Shown here piece by piece: positions 33,565-43,934 of a stretch of DNA of 64,000 nt. The translations under genes were made by a program, and so were the position numbers. Within the stretch, counting starts at the first letter, position 1, and every line of letters starts with the position of its first letter. Below the pieces are notes generated by a model, which saw nothing but the letters and a program-made list of their open reading frames with translations, searched no databases and was not told the DNA's origin. The DNA comes from Acanthochromis polyacanthus (Eukaryota; Chordata; Actinopteri; Pomacentridae): NCBI RefSeq assembly GCF_021347895.1, contig NC_067120.1, positions 9,905,361-9,969,360 on the forward strand, written 5' to 3'.

Positions 33565-34790
33565 TGCTGTCTCTTCCTGCCTTATTTTACACCTTTTTTT
33601 TTTTTAAATTAAATGTGACATTTAGCATGTTAAAGTGAGCGCAGAATACATTAAGGGGGATTGTAATAATATGCATTTTCTCCATATAGAACATCATGTC
33701 CTTTGTCTTGTCTGAGATATTAGAAAATTCAATGAAATTGTTTAACTCTTTCTCTCCTGGCATTAAAAATACAAAAATATTATCTAATTTCATCATAATT
33801 ACGTGGTTCAAAGTTTATTTCAATGAAAATGGTTCTTTTATGCCTTAAAATGACTAACTCTACACATTGCCTCCTTTAGAATGCAGATCTGTTTCTATTT
33901 ACACAAACCCCTTCGCTCTTCGCTGCACTTCAAGCATAACAGCTCACCTGCAACTCCACTTAAACACTGGAAAACTACTCTACACCACACAATGACAAGT
34001 GTTAAGCCACGCATGTTCGAACTGGAAACGGATTCCAAAGACGACTAAAGAAAACCACCCTGCAAGCGGACAAAATTACTTCTGTAGGTTTGTTGCATAT
34101 AAAAGCGTGTCTGTCTGAATCTGTGTTTTGTAGCCTGTCATTGGTACACTGCAATTGTCTTTTACCATCTAAAAAACATCACGTACACAGGATAACAAAG
34201 TCAGAAACATTTTGGGGGCCTTTAAATGCAACACACATTGCATTAGCCTGATAACACAACACCCACAACTAATCCTGAGCAGATATCTCAACTGACTCAT
34301 AAATTTGGTTTTAATAGATATTCCTTCATTAGTAAATTCTATAAGAGTGATGATATTTTTTGTATCAAGAGAAGCATTTTCCTTTGGGTGTTTAAACACT
34401 GGGTAATCTGTCACCGAGCCTCAGCCTCAGGTTGAAATCTGATGCCGAATCATTTATTGCAAAGTATAGATTATCATAGGCTTTTGTCTTTAATGTTTGA
34501 AGTAAAGTTAATTCTTTTTGACGTCAAATCATAAGAAAATTATCACCAAACTTGTCTCTTCACTATTTGTTGTTTTTGGGTAATAGTTTGTTTGCTCTGT
34601 ATCTACTTTGCCTCTCATCAACTCAGACAACTGTGTCTGTGTAGATAAAATAAAAGGTCATAGAATTAAAGCAAACATCGGCTGATCTAGTCAAGCGTCT
34701 CGAAAGGAAAAACCCATCAATTATAATGAGTGGATATTTGACTTTATGCTCATCAGGGCACTAAAACAAGTGCATTGTTGCTCTGATCCT
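33565..34790. other. Spacer; no gene recognised
   Basis: AT-rich to mixed. A good TATA-like word (CATATAAAAGC) occurs near 34098, followed by GTGTCTGTCTG, but no exon-like sequence or donor follows, so it is not called a promoter. Confidence 0.5.
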
Positions 34791-34797
34791 AGTGAAT

Positions 34798-35200
34798 CTA
34801 TAATGTCAGTACTATCTTAACCGCACGCTGAAAAGCAGTTTTCCAGGTTGTTGCATCTCCGACCACATCCAGCATCACTGCTGTTGGCTGTGGACAGAAA
34901 TATTCTACCTCTGATGTCACAGTGTAGTCACATACTTTTACATCAGTGCAACATGCAATCTGTTGAAGACACCAAATTCCAAATTTCCAGCTGGTGTTAA
35001 GTTTCAAAGTTGGCAGTTGTTTGCTAAGCTCATTGGACATGCTGCTGTTTGGATAGCTCTGGTCCCAAATCTAGCCTTTGTTTGTGTTGGTTGACAAAAT
35101 ATTATCTGTGATTATGAGAAGTGAAGCCACTGATCTGAGCGAACTGAACAGCGTTGATCCATCAATATTGCAGAGTAGCTAACAGCAGCTAGCAGTTGTC
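34798..35200 (-). other. Unidentified segment with an 80-codon minus-strand frame
   Basis: The minus-strand frame 35040-34798 begins MSNELSKQLPTLKLNTSWKF and ends QRAVKIVLTL-stop, with moderately protein-like composition. No splice signals, domain or family is recognised. The upstream minus-strand sequence (35200-35045) resembles generic fish intergenic DNA. It could be a repeat-derived fossil or chance. Confidence 0.25.
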
Positions 35201-35204
35201 TTGT

Positions 35205-36195
35205 CGTGTAAAAGGATACAAGAGTGGTGGTAGAATGCATTTACAGATATTTCGCATTATGTAGATGAAAAACTGAAGATTATCGACAATATTCTAGTAC
35301 TTCTGCATGGGTTGGAGGTTATAAAAAGAAACTGCAAAAAAATAAATCAAATTTTGTAAGAGAACATTGTTAATAAGGTTAAGTTTGTCAAATATTGTCA
35401 GCAGACTTTCACTCTGTTGTCAGAACAAATCATTCAGTGCAGTACCTTGCAAAGTAATGATTTCAAATGAAAAACAATGGAAGATTTTTTTTTCCTGATA
35501 GAATTCCATATTTCTGCTTTAAGGCTTATAGGAAGGAAAATATACAAAATTGTTTTTTCTTTTAGGAAATGGTTTACTTGTTTGTGCTCCAGGATCATAG
35601 TTTGTAATGAGATAAAATAGCAGAACACAAAGCTAACTGAATTTCCAGATTTATATTTTAAGTCCTGATAACCTCTCAAAAATTATTGTATTTGCCTATA
35701 GTTTAAGAACAATGTTTAATTTTGATTGGTTAGTTGGAAACCAGCTCTAAATTCAGAGTAGGAGTTATGTCCCAGTTAAAGTTAACTGTGTTATTTTAGC
35801 AGCTCTTTTTACAGCTGGCTGCCAAAGATTTCAGCTTCAAAGTAACTGAAATCACTGTTACACCTCAAGTGCTGGTATCAGGGCCATAGTGGTGGTAAGA
35901 AGGTGGAATATACCCACCACTGCGCAGGAGGTGTTACAGTATCAACGTCAGTTATGTGTTAAGTGGTCCTAGAAAGTATTGGGATTCAGAAAGTAGCTAC
36001 CTTATACAAGGAAAATACGGCAATTAAACATTATGCTTTAGACTGCAATGTTGGATTGCAGATGAATTAATGTAGAGGCAACATTTTACTGCTGCATTTG
36101 GATAAAGTAAACTAGTTCGAACTAGTATATGCAGGCCTGAGCCATCAAATCTGTAGGAGTGCATCTGTTTTATCAGCTCACCATATCTTTTATGT
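35205..36195. other. Spacer; possible fragments of decayed repeats
   Basis: AT-rich to mixed. GTGGTGGTAGAATGC at about 35225 and a CCACCACTG at about 35915 resemble termini of the repeat described at 58100-58556, but too little is left to be sure. A perfect 16-base palindrome is at 36111-36126. Confidence 0.4.
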
Positions 36196-36199
36196 GTAA

Positions 36200-36290
36200 A
36201 AGCTTAATAAAGGTGTCAAATAAACATAGTGGAGTAGTAAGTACAGCATTTCTGTCTAAATTGTTGTAAAGCCTATGTATAAAGTTTTGT
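36200..36290 (+). repeat. Probable fragment of the CCACCACTG-type teleost repeat
   Basis: GTGTCAAATAAACATAGTGG, AGTAAGTACAGCATTTC and ATGTATAAAGT follow the internal order of the repeat family seen in reverse at 58100-58556. Short and diverged. Confidence 0.45.
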
Positions 36291-36294
36291 TGGG

Positions 36295-36580
36295 ATGAAG
36301 CCACAGTATCCCCACCATTATTCATTGTTTCCATAAATGGACCACATATGTGGTTCTCGTGAATAAATATAATTTGATTCATTTGATGTACTGTTTTGAG
36401 TACTATTTAATTGTAAATGTAAAACTTTTAGTCTTACAAGTTATTTCTAAGCATATGGCTTTCAAATAATTAAAAAAAAAAACACTTACAGTTTTGAACA
36501 GTTGCACATTCTACATCCCGCACCAACATTCAGCGTCTGAAGAACTAATGAGTGTTTTTGTGTCTCCCTGCCAGCGACAG
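36295..36580. other. AT-rich spacer
   Basis: AT-rich, with an A11 run ending near 36481. Nothing recognised. Confidence 0.6.
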
Positions 36581-36584
36581 ATGT

Positions 36585-36975
36585 GGCCAGAGGCATTTTG
36601 TTTTCAGGTTGTCTGTACAATCATTTGTTCCGTTCTCATGAATGTGACATCTCTTGAAGGTCTCAGGGGATTTCTTAAAACTTAGCATAAACATTCATTT
36701 TGACTCGGGATGAACTGATGATATTTTAGTGGCCAAAGGTCACTGTGACCTCCCAAAAACTGTTTTTGGCCGTAAAATGTTTGGTGAATGCAAAACCTAG
36801 GGGATGCCTCGAGGAAATTTCCTCATATTTGGACTCAAGGTCACTGTGACTGCATGCCCGCCCCGTTTTTGAGAAGGCGATGCATCAGGAATGTCTGGAG
36901 GGAATTTAATTGCATCTGGCACAAATGTGCTGACTCATGAATTAATTGATTAAAATTTGGTGGTCAAAGTTCAGC
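36585..36975 (+). repeat. Teleost interspersed repeat with nuclear-receptor motifs, two tandem-like segments
   Basis: Recognised from fish genomes by its word order: GGTTGTCTGTAC, TTCTCATGAATGTGACATCTC, GACTCGGGATGAACTGATG, AGTGGCCAAAGGTCACTGTG, then a second round GGACTCAAGGTCACTGTGAC, CATCAGGAATGTCTGGAGGG, GGCACAAATGTGCTG, TTTGGTGGTCAAAG. The two halves share the AGGTCACTGTGAC core. The repeat carries a perfect palindromic ERE (36737-36751), a degenerate second one (36838-36852) and a DR1-like site (36961-36973). The family is common in fish as I recall; its class is uncertain to me. Confidence 0.7.
36737..36751. promoter_or_regulatory. Perfect palindromic estrogen response element (ERE)
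   Basis: AGGTCA-CTG-TGACCT: both half-sites are exact and the spacing is three, the full 15-base consensus for estrogen-receptor homodimers. It is embedded in an interspersed repeat, so related sites probably occur at many loci. A partner site 100 bases downstream (AGGTCACTGTGACTG) has a degenerate second half. Confidence 0.6.
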
Positions 36976-36979
36976 TGCT

Positions 36980-37390
36980 TTTAGTCTTTGTGCTGCACAC
37001 ACCGGGAACACTTTACAACACACAATAAAACTTAACACACTTGTACCTCAATTAAGCCATTATTACTCTACTCGTGAATGCATCTGTTTGTGCCCGTGTG
37101 GTGTTGTGTTGTTTGTTTAAACTGTGCTCTTTGATATCATTCAGAATAGAGAGCGTACCTTCAATGATATAACACAAAACACATAATTTACCATATGTGA
37201 AAAATGCATGCACTGACACATGACACAATTTTGCACAAATGTTTGACATAATAAAATGACGAACTGATGACTCCAGGAAGACTAGCTGGTGCCAGACTTT
37301 TGTGTCTGTATTTCCTCTGAACAACATATAGAGTCTGATAACTGGTGGTATAATGGGCCTATATTTGATTGAGAAAGACATCTGGAGATA
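36980..37390. other. Spacer; nothing recognised
   Basis: Mixed sequence with TGTGTTGTTTG-type low complexity around 37100. The minus-strand frame of 109 codons here runs out of the neighbouring transposon and is not a gene. Confidence 0.55.
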
Positions 37391-37394
37391 TCTG

Positions 37395-37830
37395 AATCTA
37401 TGTAAACCTTAGGCAACATTAAAACAACCCGTCTAATGTGTAGATGCCCTTGTACGGGAAAAACAACTCTGACCCAATAAGCCATGGACATATCACCACT
37501 GGGGACCTCCTTTGGTGTCTGTATTGGGACAATAGTGTAATTCTTTGTCATGTTCCTCAAGTCATTCCTGAGCAGTTTTTGTGTTTTTAATGTAGTTGAA
37601 CTCATTGTCCTGATAAAGGAGGCTGCTGTTGTTTGAAAGAGCAGTTGCTACTGGGGGGGTATGCTTGGTCTACAGAAATGTTTAGGAGGATGACATATGA
37701 CAAACTTCCATCCACATGAATTTCAAGACCCAAAGCTTCCTAGAAGAACATTGCATTGCAACAAGATGTTATTCACTTCACCTGTCAGGCTTTTTAATTT
37801 TGTGGCAGATTGTATATGTAAATACAGTGC
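37395..37830 (-). mobile_element. Internally deleted Tc1-type DNA transposon
   Basis: Both ends and the flanking parts of a Tc1-like element that is abundant in fish are present. The left end reads TTAGGCAACATTAAAACAAC and CAACTCTGACCC. The interior reads TTCCTCAAGTCATTCCTGAG, TTGAACTCATTGTCCTGATA, ATGCTTGGTCTACAG, ATCCACATGAATTTCAAGAC and CTAGAAGAACATTGCATTGC. It then jumps to the right end GATGTTATTCACTTCACCTG and TTTTTAATTTTGTGGCAGAT. The middle, holding most of the transposase, is missing, so this is a MITE-like deletion derivative. In intact relatives the transposase is read on the strand that is minus here. The 107-codon minus-strand frame at 37282-37605 is residue of this element. Terminal repeats are eroded and ends are approximate. 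Confidence 0.75.
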
Positions 37831-38079
37831 GGTATATATGCATCTGGTTTACACTATATTCTACTAAAGGATGATGGACTCGCTGTGTTCTTTCTGACAG
37901 TGCCCTTGGAGTTCTGTTGCCTTTGGTTGCTGATTAGACTGAAAATGAAAACCTTGAAATCTTCAAACTGCGGTTGTAAACTGTCAGTGATAAAAGATTA
38001 AAAAGAGGGTTTTGCATGTTTGAAGGTGTTTTATTTCTCAACCATATTTGACAATGAATGATGAGTTGTGCAGAAGTCT

Positions 38080-38412
38080 TCACTTGAACCGTCCCTCGGG
38101 GGTGCTTGGTCGATCCCCCTCACCTCCCAGCAGCATCTGGGAAACTTCTGAGGCCTGACGTCCAAGTCTCCGTCCAAAGAAACGCTTGTCTTGTTCCTTC
38201 CAGTTCTCTGATGTCATTCTGCACTGAGAACCTGTGTCTGATCTTCTGCAGCTGGAAGAGGAGCCCATATGCATTTTACACGCCAGTGAAAAGCAGGTTT
38301 TACTGGACCGTTCACCATCTGACATCACACTGAAGTCTGGTTGAGACTGGATTTTCCTCCAATACTTCTGTCCACTGACAGCAGTATTCTCAAAACACAT
38401 CATGTCTTTCAC
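38080..38412 (-). other. Unidentified segment with a 110-codon minus-strand frame
   Basis: The minus-strand frame begins MKDMMCFENTAVSGQKYWRK and includes a very hydrophilic part with ENWKEQDKRFFGRRLGRQ. A plausible splice donor (GGGAG|GTGAGG) lies inside it near 38123 and a CTTCCAGCTGCAG acceptor-like stretch near 38245. A second minus-strand frame is also open between these sites, so the reading frame is ambiguous. No family recognised. It may be a decayed retrocopy or an exon; not called as a gene. Confidence 0.25.
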
Positions 38413-38414
38413 AT

Positions 38415-39175
38415 TTTTATATCATGCTGTATAACCAGACATAGATGTCTGCAGTTAATGGCTTTACCAGATCTCTGGGCTTTTGGTTTGATTTTCTGCC
38501 AATGTATATGGTTTGTTACATAAACACAGTGATCACTTCTTTATAGCTAAGTGATTTCGCATGTTTTAGAATGGTTAGTTCTAGTTCATGTACAAAGTTC
38601 ACAACAACTTTCTTTGACATCCAGAGGTTAGAATCTGTTGGGAAATTTATGAAAATCGAGATATTTTCAATATTTTCATTGTATTTAACTTGTTGAGCTT
38701 CAAATACGACATTGGAAGTTCTCATGTCTCAAATGTGACCCACATTGGGCTTAATGGAGTCACAACTCCTTGTTAAAGAAGTTGAGGCAGAGGGTTGAAA
38801 AATAAGTAAATAACTGATCATCAGGCTGCCATCTTGGTTTCGTCTGTGGAAGTTTTGTTCATTTTGTTCATTTTCGCGCACACAGCAAAAACAAACAAAC
38901 CTGAAAGCCTGCACCGGCAACATCTTCCTTTTATTGGTAGCTGATACATGAACAAGAGGTTGTCTTGGCTGAAAAAAGCAACTGCTGAGGCGTTGCTGGA
39001 CCTTCAGACCTTTGTGACCAATGGCGTGTCATCCCTCACTTTGTCATGTTTAACTAAAACCAATCCCCATTCAAAGCAGCATCCATCAGTGTTAGTTGAG
39101 AACAATGACAGATTGCCTTTCTGCTGCACTCAAAGCATCTGGATCCTTTCTCTACTCCCCCTCTTTTATTTATGG
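38415..39175. other. Spacer; nothing recognised
   Basis: AT-rich to mixed sequence. Short frames on both strands; no feature supported. Confidence 0.55.
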
Positions 39176-39179
39176 TAAA

Positions 39180-39370
39180 CAGCCTGAATAACAGCTGGGC
39201 AATGGGATTTTACAAGTTAATCAATTGTTTGTTAGGAGCCACAACGATGCCCCATACCCAACCATCTGCGAGTTAATGTTCATTTACCATGCTAATTTTC
39301 CCACAGGCAACAGCATATCTATTGATTACTTCTTGAGAGATTTGTCCACATTTAGAATTACGAAATGCTT
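39180..39370. promoter_or_regulatory. Candidate conserved non-coding element
   Basis: Complex island with AAGTTAATCAATTGTTTG (homeodomain cores beside a SOX-like ATTGTT), GCGAGTTAATG and CCATGCTAATTTTCCC. Flanked by AT-rich DNA. Confidence 0.4.
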
Positions 39371-39374
39371 AATA

Positions 39375-39660
39375 TAGAAAATTACACTTTTTAGGTGACT
39401 ACATTGAAAATGTGAGAGTGTTTAATTTTGGCTGCGAGAGAGAAAATGTTCAGCATTCAGTATAACTGAAATAAAATGGAAAAGTTAACTCAGCTGGTGC
39501 TAATAAACTTTAACAAACGGTGCAGAAACAAGCACAAAACTACAAAAGCAGTAACTCTGTTTTCCCATCCACATTTTATTCTTGCGGTGGAATGTCCTGG
39601 GAGCCATATTAAGTTTCACACAAAGGTGGTGCATGTAGGTAAGCAGTGTTTATCCTGGGA
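39375..39660. other. Spacer; nothing recognised
   Basis: AT-rich sequence with one CATCCACATTTTATTC patch. No gene seen. Confidence 0.6.
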
Positions 39661-39705
39661 CTCTGCTTCCTGTTAAAGTGAAGTTGCCTTTGTCTCTCCT
39701 CCCAG

Positions 39706-39790
39706 GTGTTTGTGCCTTTGGCGAAGCCTTGGTGTTTTGTTCCTCCTGAGCTCCGCATGATGACCCGCATGAAGACAGGTCTCACAAAGG
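39706..39790 (+). other. Weak exon candidate behind a good acceptor
   Basis: TGTCTCTCCTCCCAG at 39691-39705 is a well-formed polypyrimidine tract plus acceptor AG. The following frame is open (VFVPLAKPWCFVPPELRMMT...) for about 44 codons. Donor choices (GACAG|GTCTCA, AAAG|GTCAGG) are poor. No family recognised. Listed only because the acceptor is one of the best in the window. Confidence 0.2.
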
Positions 39791-39864
39791 TCAGGCATGA
39801 GCATCCCCTTTCTGTTCAATGTCAACATATTTGCTAATGTAGTAATCAAAAAAGTTGGCAACAA

Positions 39865-40235
39865 TATAGTTTTACTTTGTTTGTAGTGAAGGCAGCTTTT
39901 TACATTAAGGATATATGGTATATAGTTTTATGTTAAGGGAAATTACATCATAATATATAATAAATTGATAAAGAAAAAATATATTATGTTCTTTTAATTC
40001 AGCTACAAAACTACTACACAAACACCACATGCATTAATATACTGGTGCAAGAACATGAATGTAAGAAAAAAATGTAATTCCCTGCAACTGAGTATGAGCC
40101 TCCAACTCATCTTCAAAAGCATGGAACATCAAATCTTAAGAGAGCAGAAAATACTTGCGATCCTTAATCAGACGGTAGAACATTTGGGAAACTCATAAAT
40201 AAACAATTGAAAAGCAAATTCCTTGATAATGTGTA
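39865..40235. other. AT-rich spacer
   Basis: Strongly AT-rich with ATATA runs near 39910 and 39950. Nothing recognised. Confidence 0.6.
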
Positions 40236-40239
40236 GAAA

Positions 40240-40720
40240 TTTGACAACATATTGTTTTTTTTATTGAATCTACTTTATTTGGCCGTGCTATCTTGGCAGC
40301 CTTGAGCCAATGTTCGGATAGGGCACCATTTACAACTGTGCTGTGAGCACTGGTATTCACCTTTCCTGTTTCCCGGCTGCAACACAGAAACCACACACTA
40401 CTTTATTTATAATCCAACCAACCTCAATGTGTAACTCTTGCCCCATACTCTTGCTCGCATCACACAGTGAGGTCACTTCCCTCTGCACCTCCACCACTGC
40501 TCTTGCATTCCAACATGGCTCTAGGACAGCAGCCCAGCAAAGCTCTATACTCCTCAAATCACAAAGAGGCCCAGATCAGAGCCGAGCTGGATGTGAGCCA
40601 GGATCCAGGCCCTCACAGCCCAGGCAGCTGGGGGCAGCCTATAATAAGTGGGAGACAATGAGAACTAGCACACCTCCCACGCTTTGCATGTGGATGTTGA
40701 CTCAGAATTGAAATTAAAGG
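40240..40720. promoter_or_regulatory. Candidate conserved non-coding region
   Basis: Complex sequence from about 40280 to 40700 containing CAGTGAGGTCACTTCC (a TGAGGTCA nuclear-receptor or CRE-like half-site), CAGGCAGCTGGGGGC and CCTATAATAAGTGG. Plus- and minus-strand frames overlap and cancel as coding evidence. Confidence 0.4.
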
Positions 40721-40724
40721 GTTT

Positions 40725-41320
40725 CATAGGTTTTCCATAGACCATCCTAATTATGAAAAGATATGAAAACCACTAGTGGGTTTTGCAGCAGATGTACATT
40801 GTGGGTCTAGATTTACTATCCTAATTTAAGAGAATATTTATTATTCAGTTTACTGTAGTGAACTTTGAAGGTGTAAAACTGCAAAGGACAAACATTAGCC
40901 TAATACAATACGCATGAAGAAATGGAATAAAAGTTTTCTTGGCAGTATTTGATTTTGCTGTGATGTAAAAGAAGTACAAGACTATTAAGTGTCAATGCTT
41001 ATTAATTCTTAGGCCAGCATTCCTTTTTTATCTACACTTTTTAAACTCTCTTTTTAATGGTACCAGACTTGGTTTACTGTAAAAACTAGAACAGGTTTTT
41101 TTTTGGTTCTCCAGCAGTCATCAAAAACGCATATGTACATTTTTATTTTTTATTTCACATGGGGAACTAGACATATTAAAGGCATTCTGTTTTAATGAAT
41201 AATAATGAACAGTTCACTGTGATGTAGATGGTGGTGGTGCTTTAATGGTCCCTTGTAGCCTCTTAAGCCTCTGGTGATAAATCTTACACCGGCTCACTCG
41301 TATAACTAAAACCCAAACCT
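40725..41320. other. AT-rich spacer
   Basis: AT-rich with T9 near 41100. No gene or repeat family seen. Confidence 0.6.
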
Positions 41321-41324
41321 CATT

Positions 41325-41860
41325 CAACTTCACATCCATCAGTGTTTGGCTGAAAGCGATGACAAAGCACTTTCAATTACACCAGTAACTGACTCTGGAA
41401 ACAGTTCATAGCAGGGTCCAGGCTCAAAGACTAGGGGAAAAACACAAGGGGGAGGGCAGAATGGCTGGTAGGGCATCCGTTTGACTCGCTCCCAAATAAT
41501 AAAAAGGGTGGTGTGACTCGGGGACACAAGGGATGCCGCCAGCATCGCGAACCCAAGGACAATTCACCTATTTTGTGTGCTGTCACCCCTGTAGTCTGAT
41601 TTATGGTTGGGACATCCTTCCTATGACCCATTCGTCCATCAGCTTGGCGCTATAAGGATACTCTGGTGATTAAAGGCTGAAGTATCAAAGCGTCCTCAGT
41701 CAGGGCCCTTGTGTAGTACCAGAGGGCCTAGCGCTGCTGAATGGGGAGTGTGGCAGTGGGGAGGGAGAGCGTTGCAGCGGCAGAGGAGTGCCATTCTTAA
41801 CCCCGAGCACCAGAGGATAGAAGAGCTTTTTGAGAATCCATCAACTGTAAATGCTTCATT
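41325..41860. promoter_or_regulatory. Candidate conserved non-coding region
   Basis: About 500 bases of balanced sequence including TTTCAATTACACC, CCAAATAATAAAAAGG, AGCATCGCGAACCC (with TCGCGA) and CTGGTGATTAAAGG. Frames on the two strands conflict. Fits one or two enhancer-type elements. Confidence 0.45.
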
Positions 41861-41864
41861 CCAT

Positions 41865-42115
41865 AATGTTGGTGTTTTCTTTTCCATTTTCCCATCCCAA
41901 TTTGTAATTATATTATGTCGAGTGTGTGCTCTCTAAAAGTTAACATGGCACTGTTTAATTGGAGTGATTTTACTCATAATTGCATGATCCTCTCTACCAC
42001 TTTTGGCTTCCACTTTGTTTGAATAAGCAGGCTAATTTCGGAATCCATTCTCAAAATTAATCAGTATAGCATACTTAATATTGAAGTTCAAAAATGAAAT
42101 AATTGAGAAAATGTA
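41865..42115. other. AT-rich spacer
   Basis: AT-rich DNA with several TAAT/ATTA words but no block structure. Confidence 0.55.
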
Positions 42116-42119
42116 AATC

Positions 42120-42720
42120 TGCTTTGAATAATGGGAGCCTTAATCATCAACAAAAACAGCATCCCAACAATGACAGCACCAGTCCGGGACAAGGCAACAA
42201 CAGATAAGTGGTGATAATTTCTCTCTTTCTCTCTTTAAAATGCCTTTATTACATAAATAAAAACAGAGTCTGATCCTCCAGAGTGCCTGATCTTTTATAG
42301 CACCTCTGACTCCAACCCCCCTGATGAAAGGCCCACACTAACATCAGGAGTCCAGAGCCTTTACTCTCTAACTTCAGGCAATTATGACACAGAGGAGATC
42401 TTTGCCTTCTGCACTCCAAAAGAAGAAGAAAAAAGGGATGCCTTTTTTCTTAGCTTAGTTGTAAAAATAAGCTTGCTCTCCTCAATTGCAGTCACCTCAT
42501 GCCCTTTGCAATAGCAGTAAGGATGTATCGGAACAAGCCATGGGGCAAAACAAATCACTTGTGATTTACAGAATTATAAAGATTTTAATAGCTGCAATGT
42601 TTCTCTCTCAGATTGGTCTTTATTTCCCGGAGTCAAAGTTTCCTGGGTGCCCCAGGCTTTTGAAAAGCAGTAATTGGCCAACAGAGAGACTTAGGATCTC
42701 CCTGAGTGATTGAGGGTATT
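42120..42720. promoter_or_regulatory. Candidate conserved non-coding region
   Basis: Two adjacent islands: 42120-42420 (GAGCCTTAATCATCAAC, AACAATGACAGC, GGCAATTATGACAC) and 42480-42720 (CCTTTGCAATAGC, ATCACTTGTGATTTAC, GCAGTAATTGGCC). ATCACTTGTGAT is a perfect 12-base palindrome around an E-box-like core. No coding signal. Confidence 0.45.
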
Positions 42721-42724
42721 TGTT

Positions 42725-43590
42725 GCTATGAACTTGAGGGTATCACTCTAAAGATCACAGGTCCAGGTTCTGAGAGACTGCAACTTGTCAAGCACAATTC
42801 ATTTTCCAGCTGTGGAAGTCGGACTACTTTTCCACGCAGTTTTGTTTAAAGTTTTAACCTTTCGGTGGAACTTGATGTGTTTTTTTGCTGATTAGTTGCG
42901 TTTCCACATAATTCAGTATAAAATAAGGGGCCCTGGTTTGTGACCTAAAGACAGTCTTGAATTAATGCAGAATAAATGCGATGATGAAGGAAATGAATGT
43001 TATTCTGGCATGTTAAAAAAATAAAATAAAAGAATCTGTGGTGTACGTACAAAGTGCATCTTTGAAGAGCAACATAGATTTTAGAAGTGTGATTAAAAAT
43101 CATTTTCATTTTACTGCAGGTCTACAACAGCACACACTTCTTTTTTTACCATAACAACAATAATAATATACACTATATACAATTTAATGTGACGGTTCAG
43201 AAATACAGTAAAGAACAATAATCTACTTAAGCTGGCCTCATAAAGCTTAATGTCACTTTCAACACATTCTCTCACAATAAATACTAAATCAACTTAAATT
43301 ACCAATTAGTCCGAAATTGAAAAAAAAAAAGTTACTATGCCGTCTGCTGTCACTGCTTAACAATTTATGGAATATATTAAAATATTAAATGACAGTTCTC
43401 TTATTGTATGTTTATATATAGATTTATGCATTTTTAAATGTTATTTAAATATATCAATAAATTTCTGTTATGCTCTTTTCGATAAAGCACTGCATTCTGT
43501 CTCACATGTGCAGAACAACTCATAATGTTGAAAGCATGTGCTTTCTGTTAGGAAAACAAGTCTGGCAGTAGCTAAGCTATATTAAGGAAA
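42725..43590. other. AT-rich spacer
   Basis: AT-rich with A10 near 43321 and ATATATA near 43415. No gene or repeat family recognised. Confidence 0.6.
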
Positions 43591-43594
43591 TCCA

Positions 43595-43930
43595 CCAGGG
43601 AGGCATAATCGAGTTTGACTCTCCACCGGTGGTCTCCTTGTTAGTGTTGCGAGTGTCAGAACTGACAGTGCAGGTAGCTCAAATGCCACTTAAGGTTTTA
43701 GCTTCAGTGGCTTTTGGAAAGAAATGACCGTGACCTGTGTAGCTTGAGCCCACATCCCACACCCTTTCTGCCTGACAGCCGCTCAATGGCAAGTGTCTGC
43801 CAGCATGCCGAGGGGAACGCTGCCAAGCAGCCGGAGATAGAGATGATTACCACATCCCTCTCTCCCTCTCAGCCTGCTCGCTGAAAACTGATACCTACTA
43901 ACAAACTGCTGTCAACATGTTAGCGAGACA
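43595..43930. promoter_or_regulatory. Candidate conserved non-coding element
   Basis: Complex, CpG-containing island with CTCCACCGGTGGTCTCC (holding the perfect palindrome CCACCGGTGG), AATGACCGTGACCTG and GAGATGATTACCACATCCC. No coding frame. Confidence 0.45.
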
Positions 43931-43934
43931 GAGA

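Noticed and set aside
34090..34130. TATA-like CATATAAAAGC as a promoter
   Set aside because: No CpG enrichment, exon-like sequence or splice donor follows. TATAAAA words are common in AT-rich DNA.
36105..36135. AGTTCGAACT as a tRNA T-arm
   Set aside because: It is the centre of a longer palindrome, and no cloverleaf or A-box was found upstream.
37052..37605. Two overlapping minus-strand frames of 107-109 codons
   Set aside because: They are explained by the internally deleted Tc1-type element and its flank.
39050..41370. CATCCATCAGTGTT shared at about 39.08 and 41.33 kb as a duplicated element
   Set aside because: Similarity does not extend convincingly beyond about 30 bases with gaps; probably coincidence.
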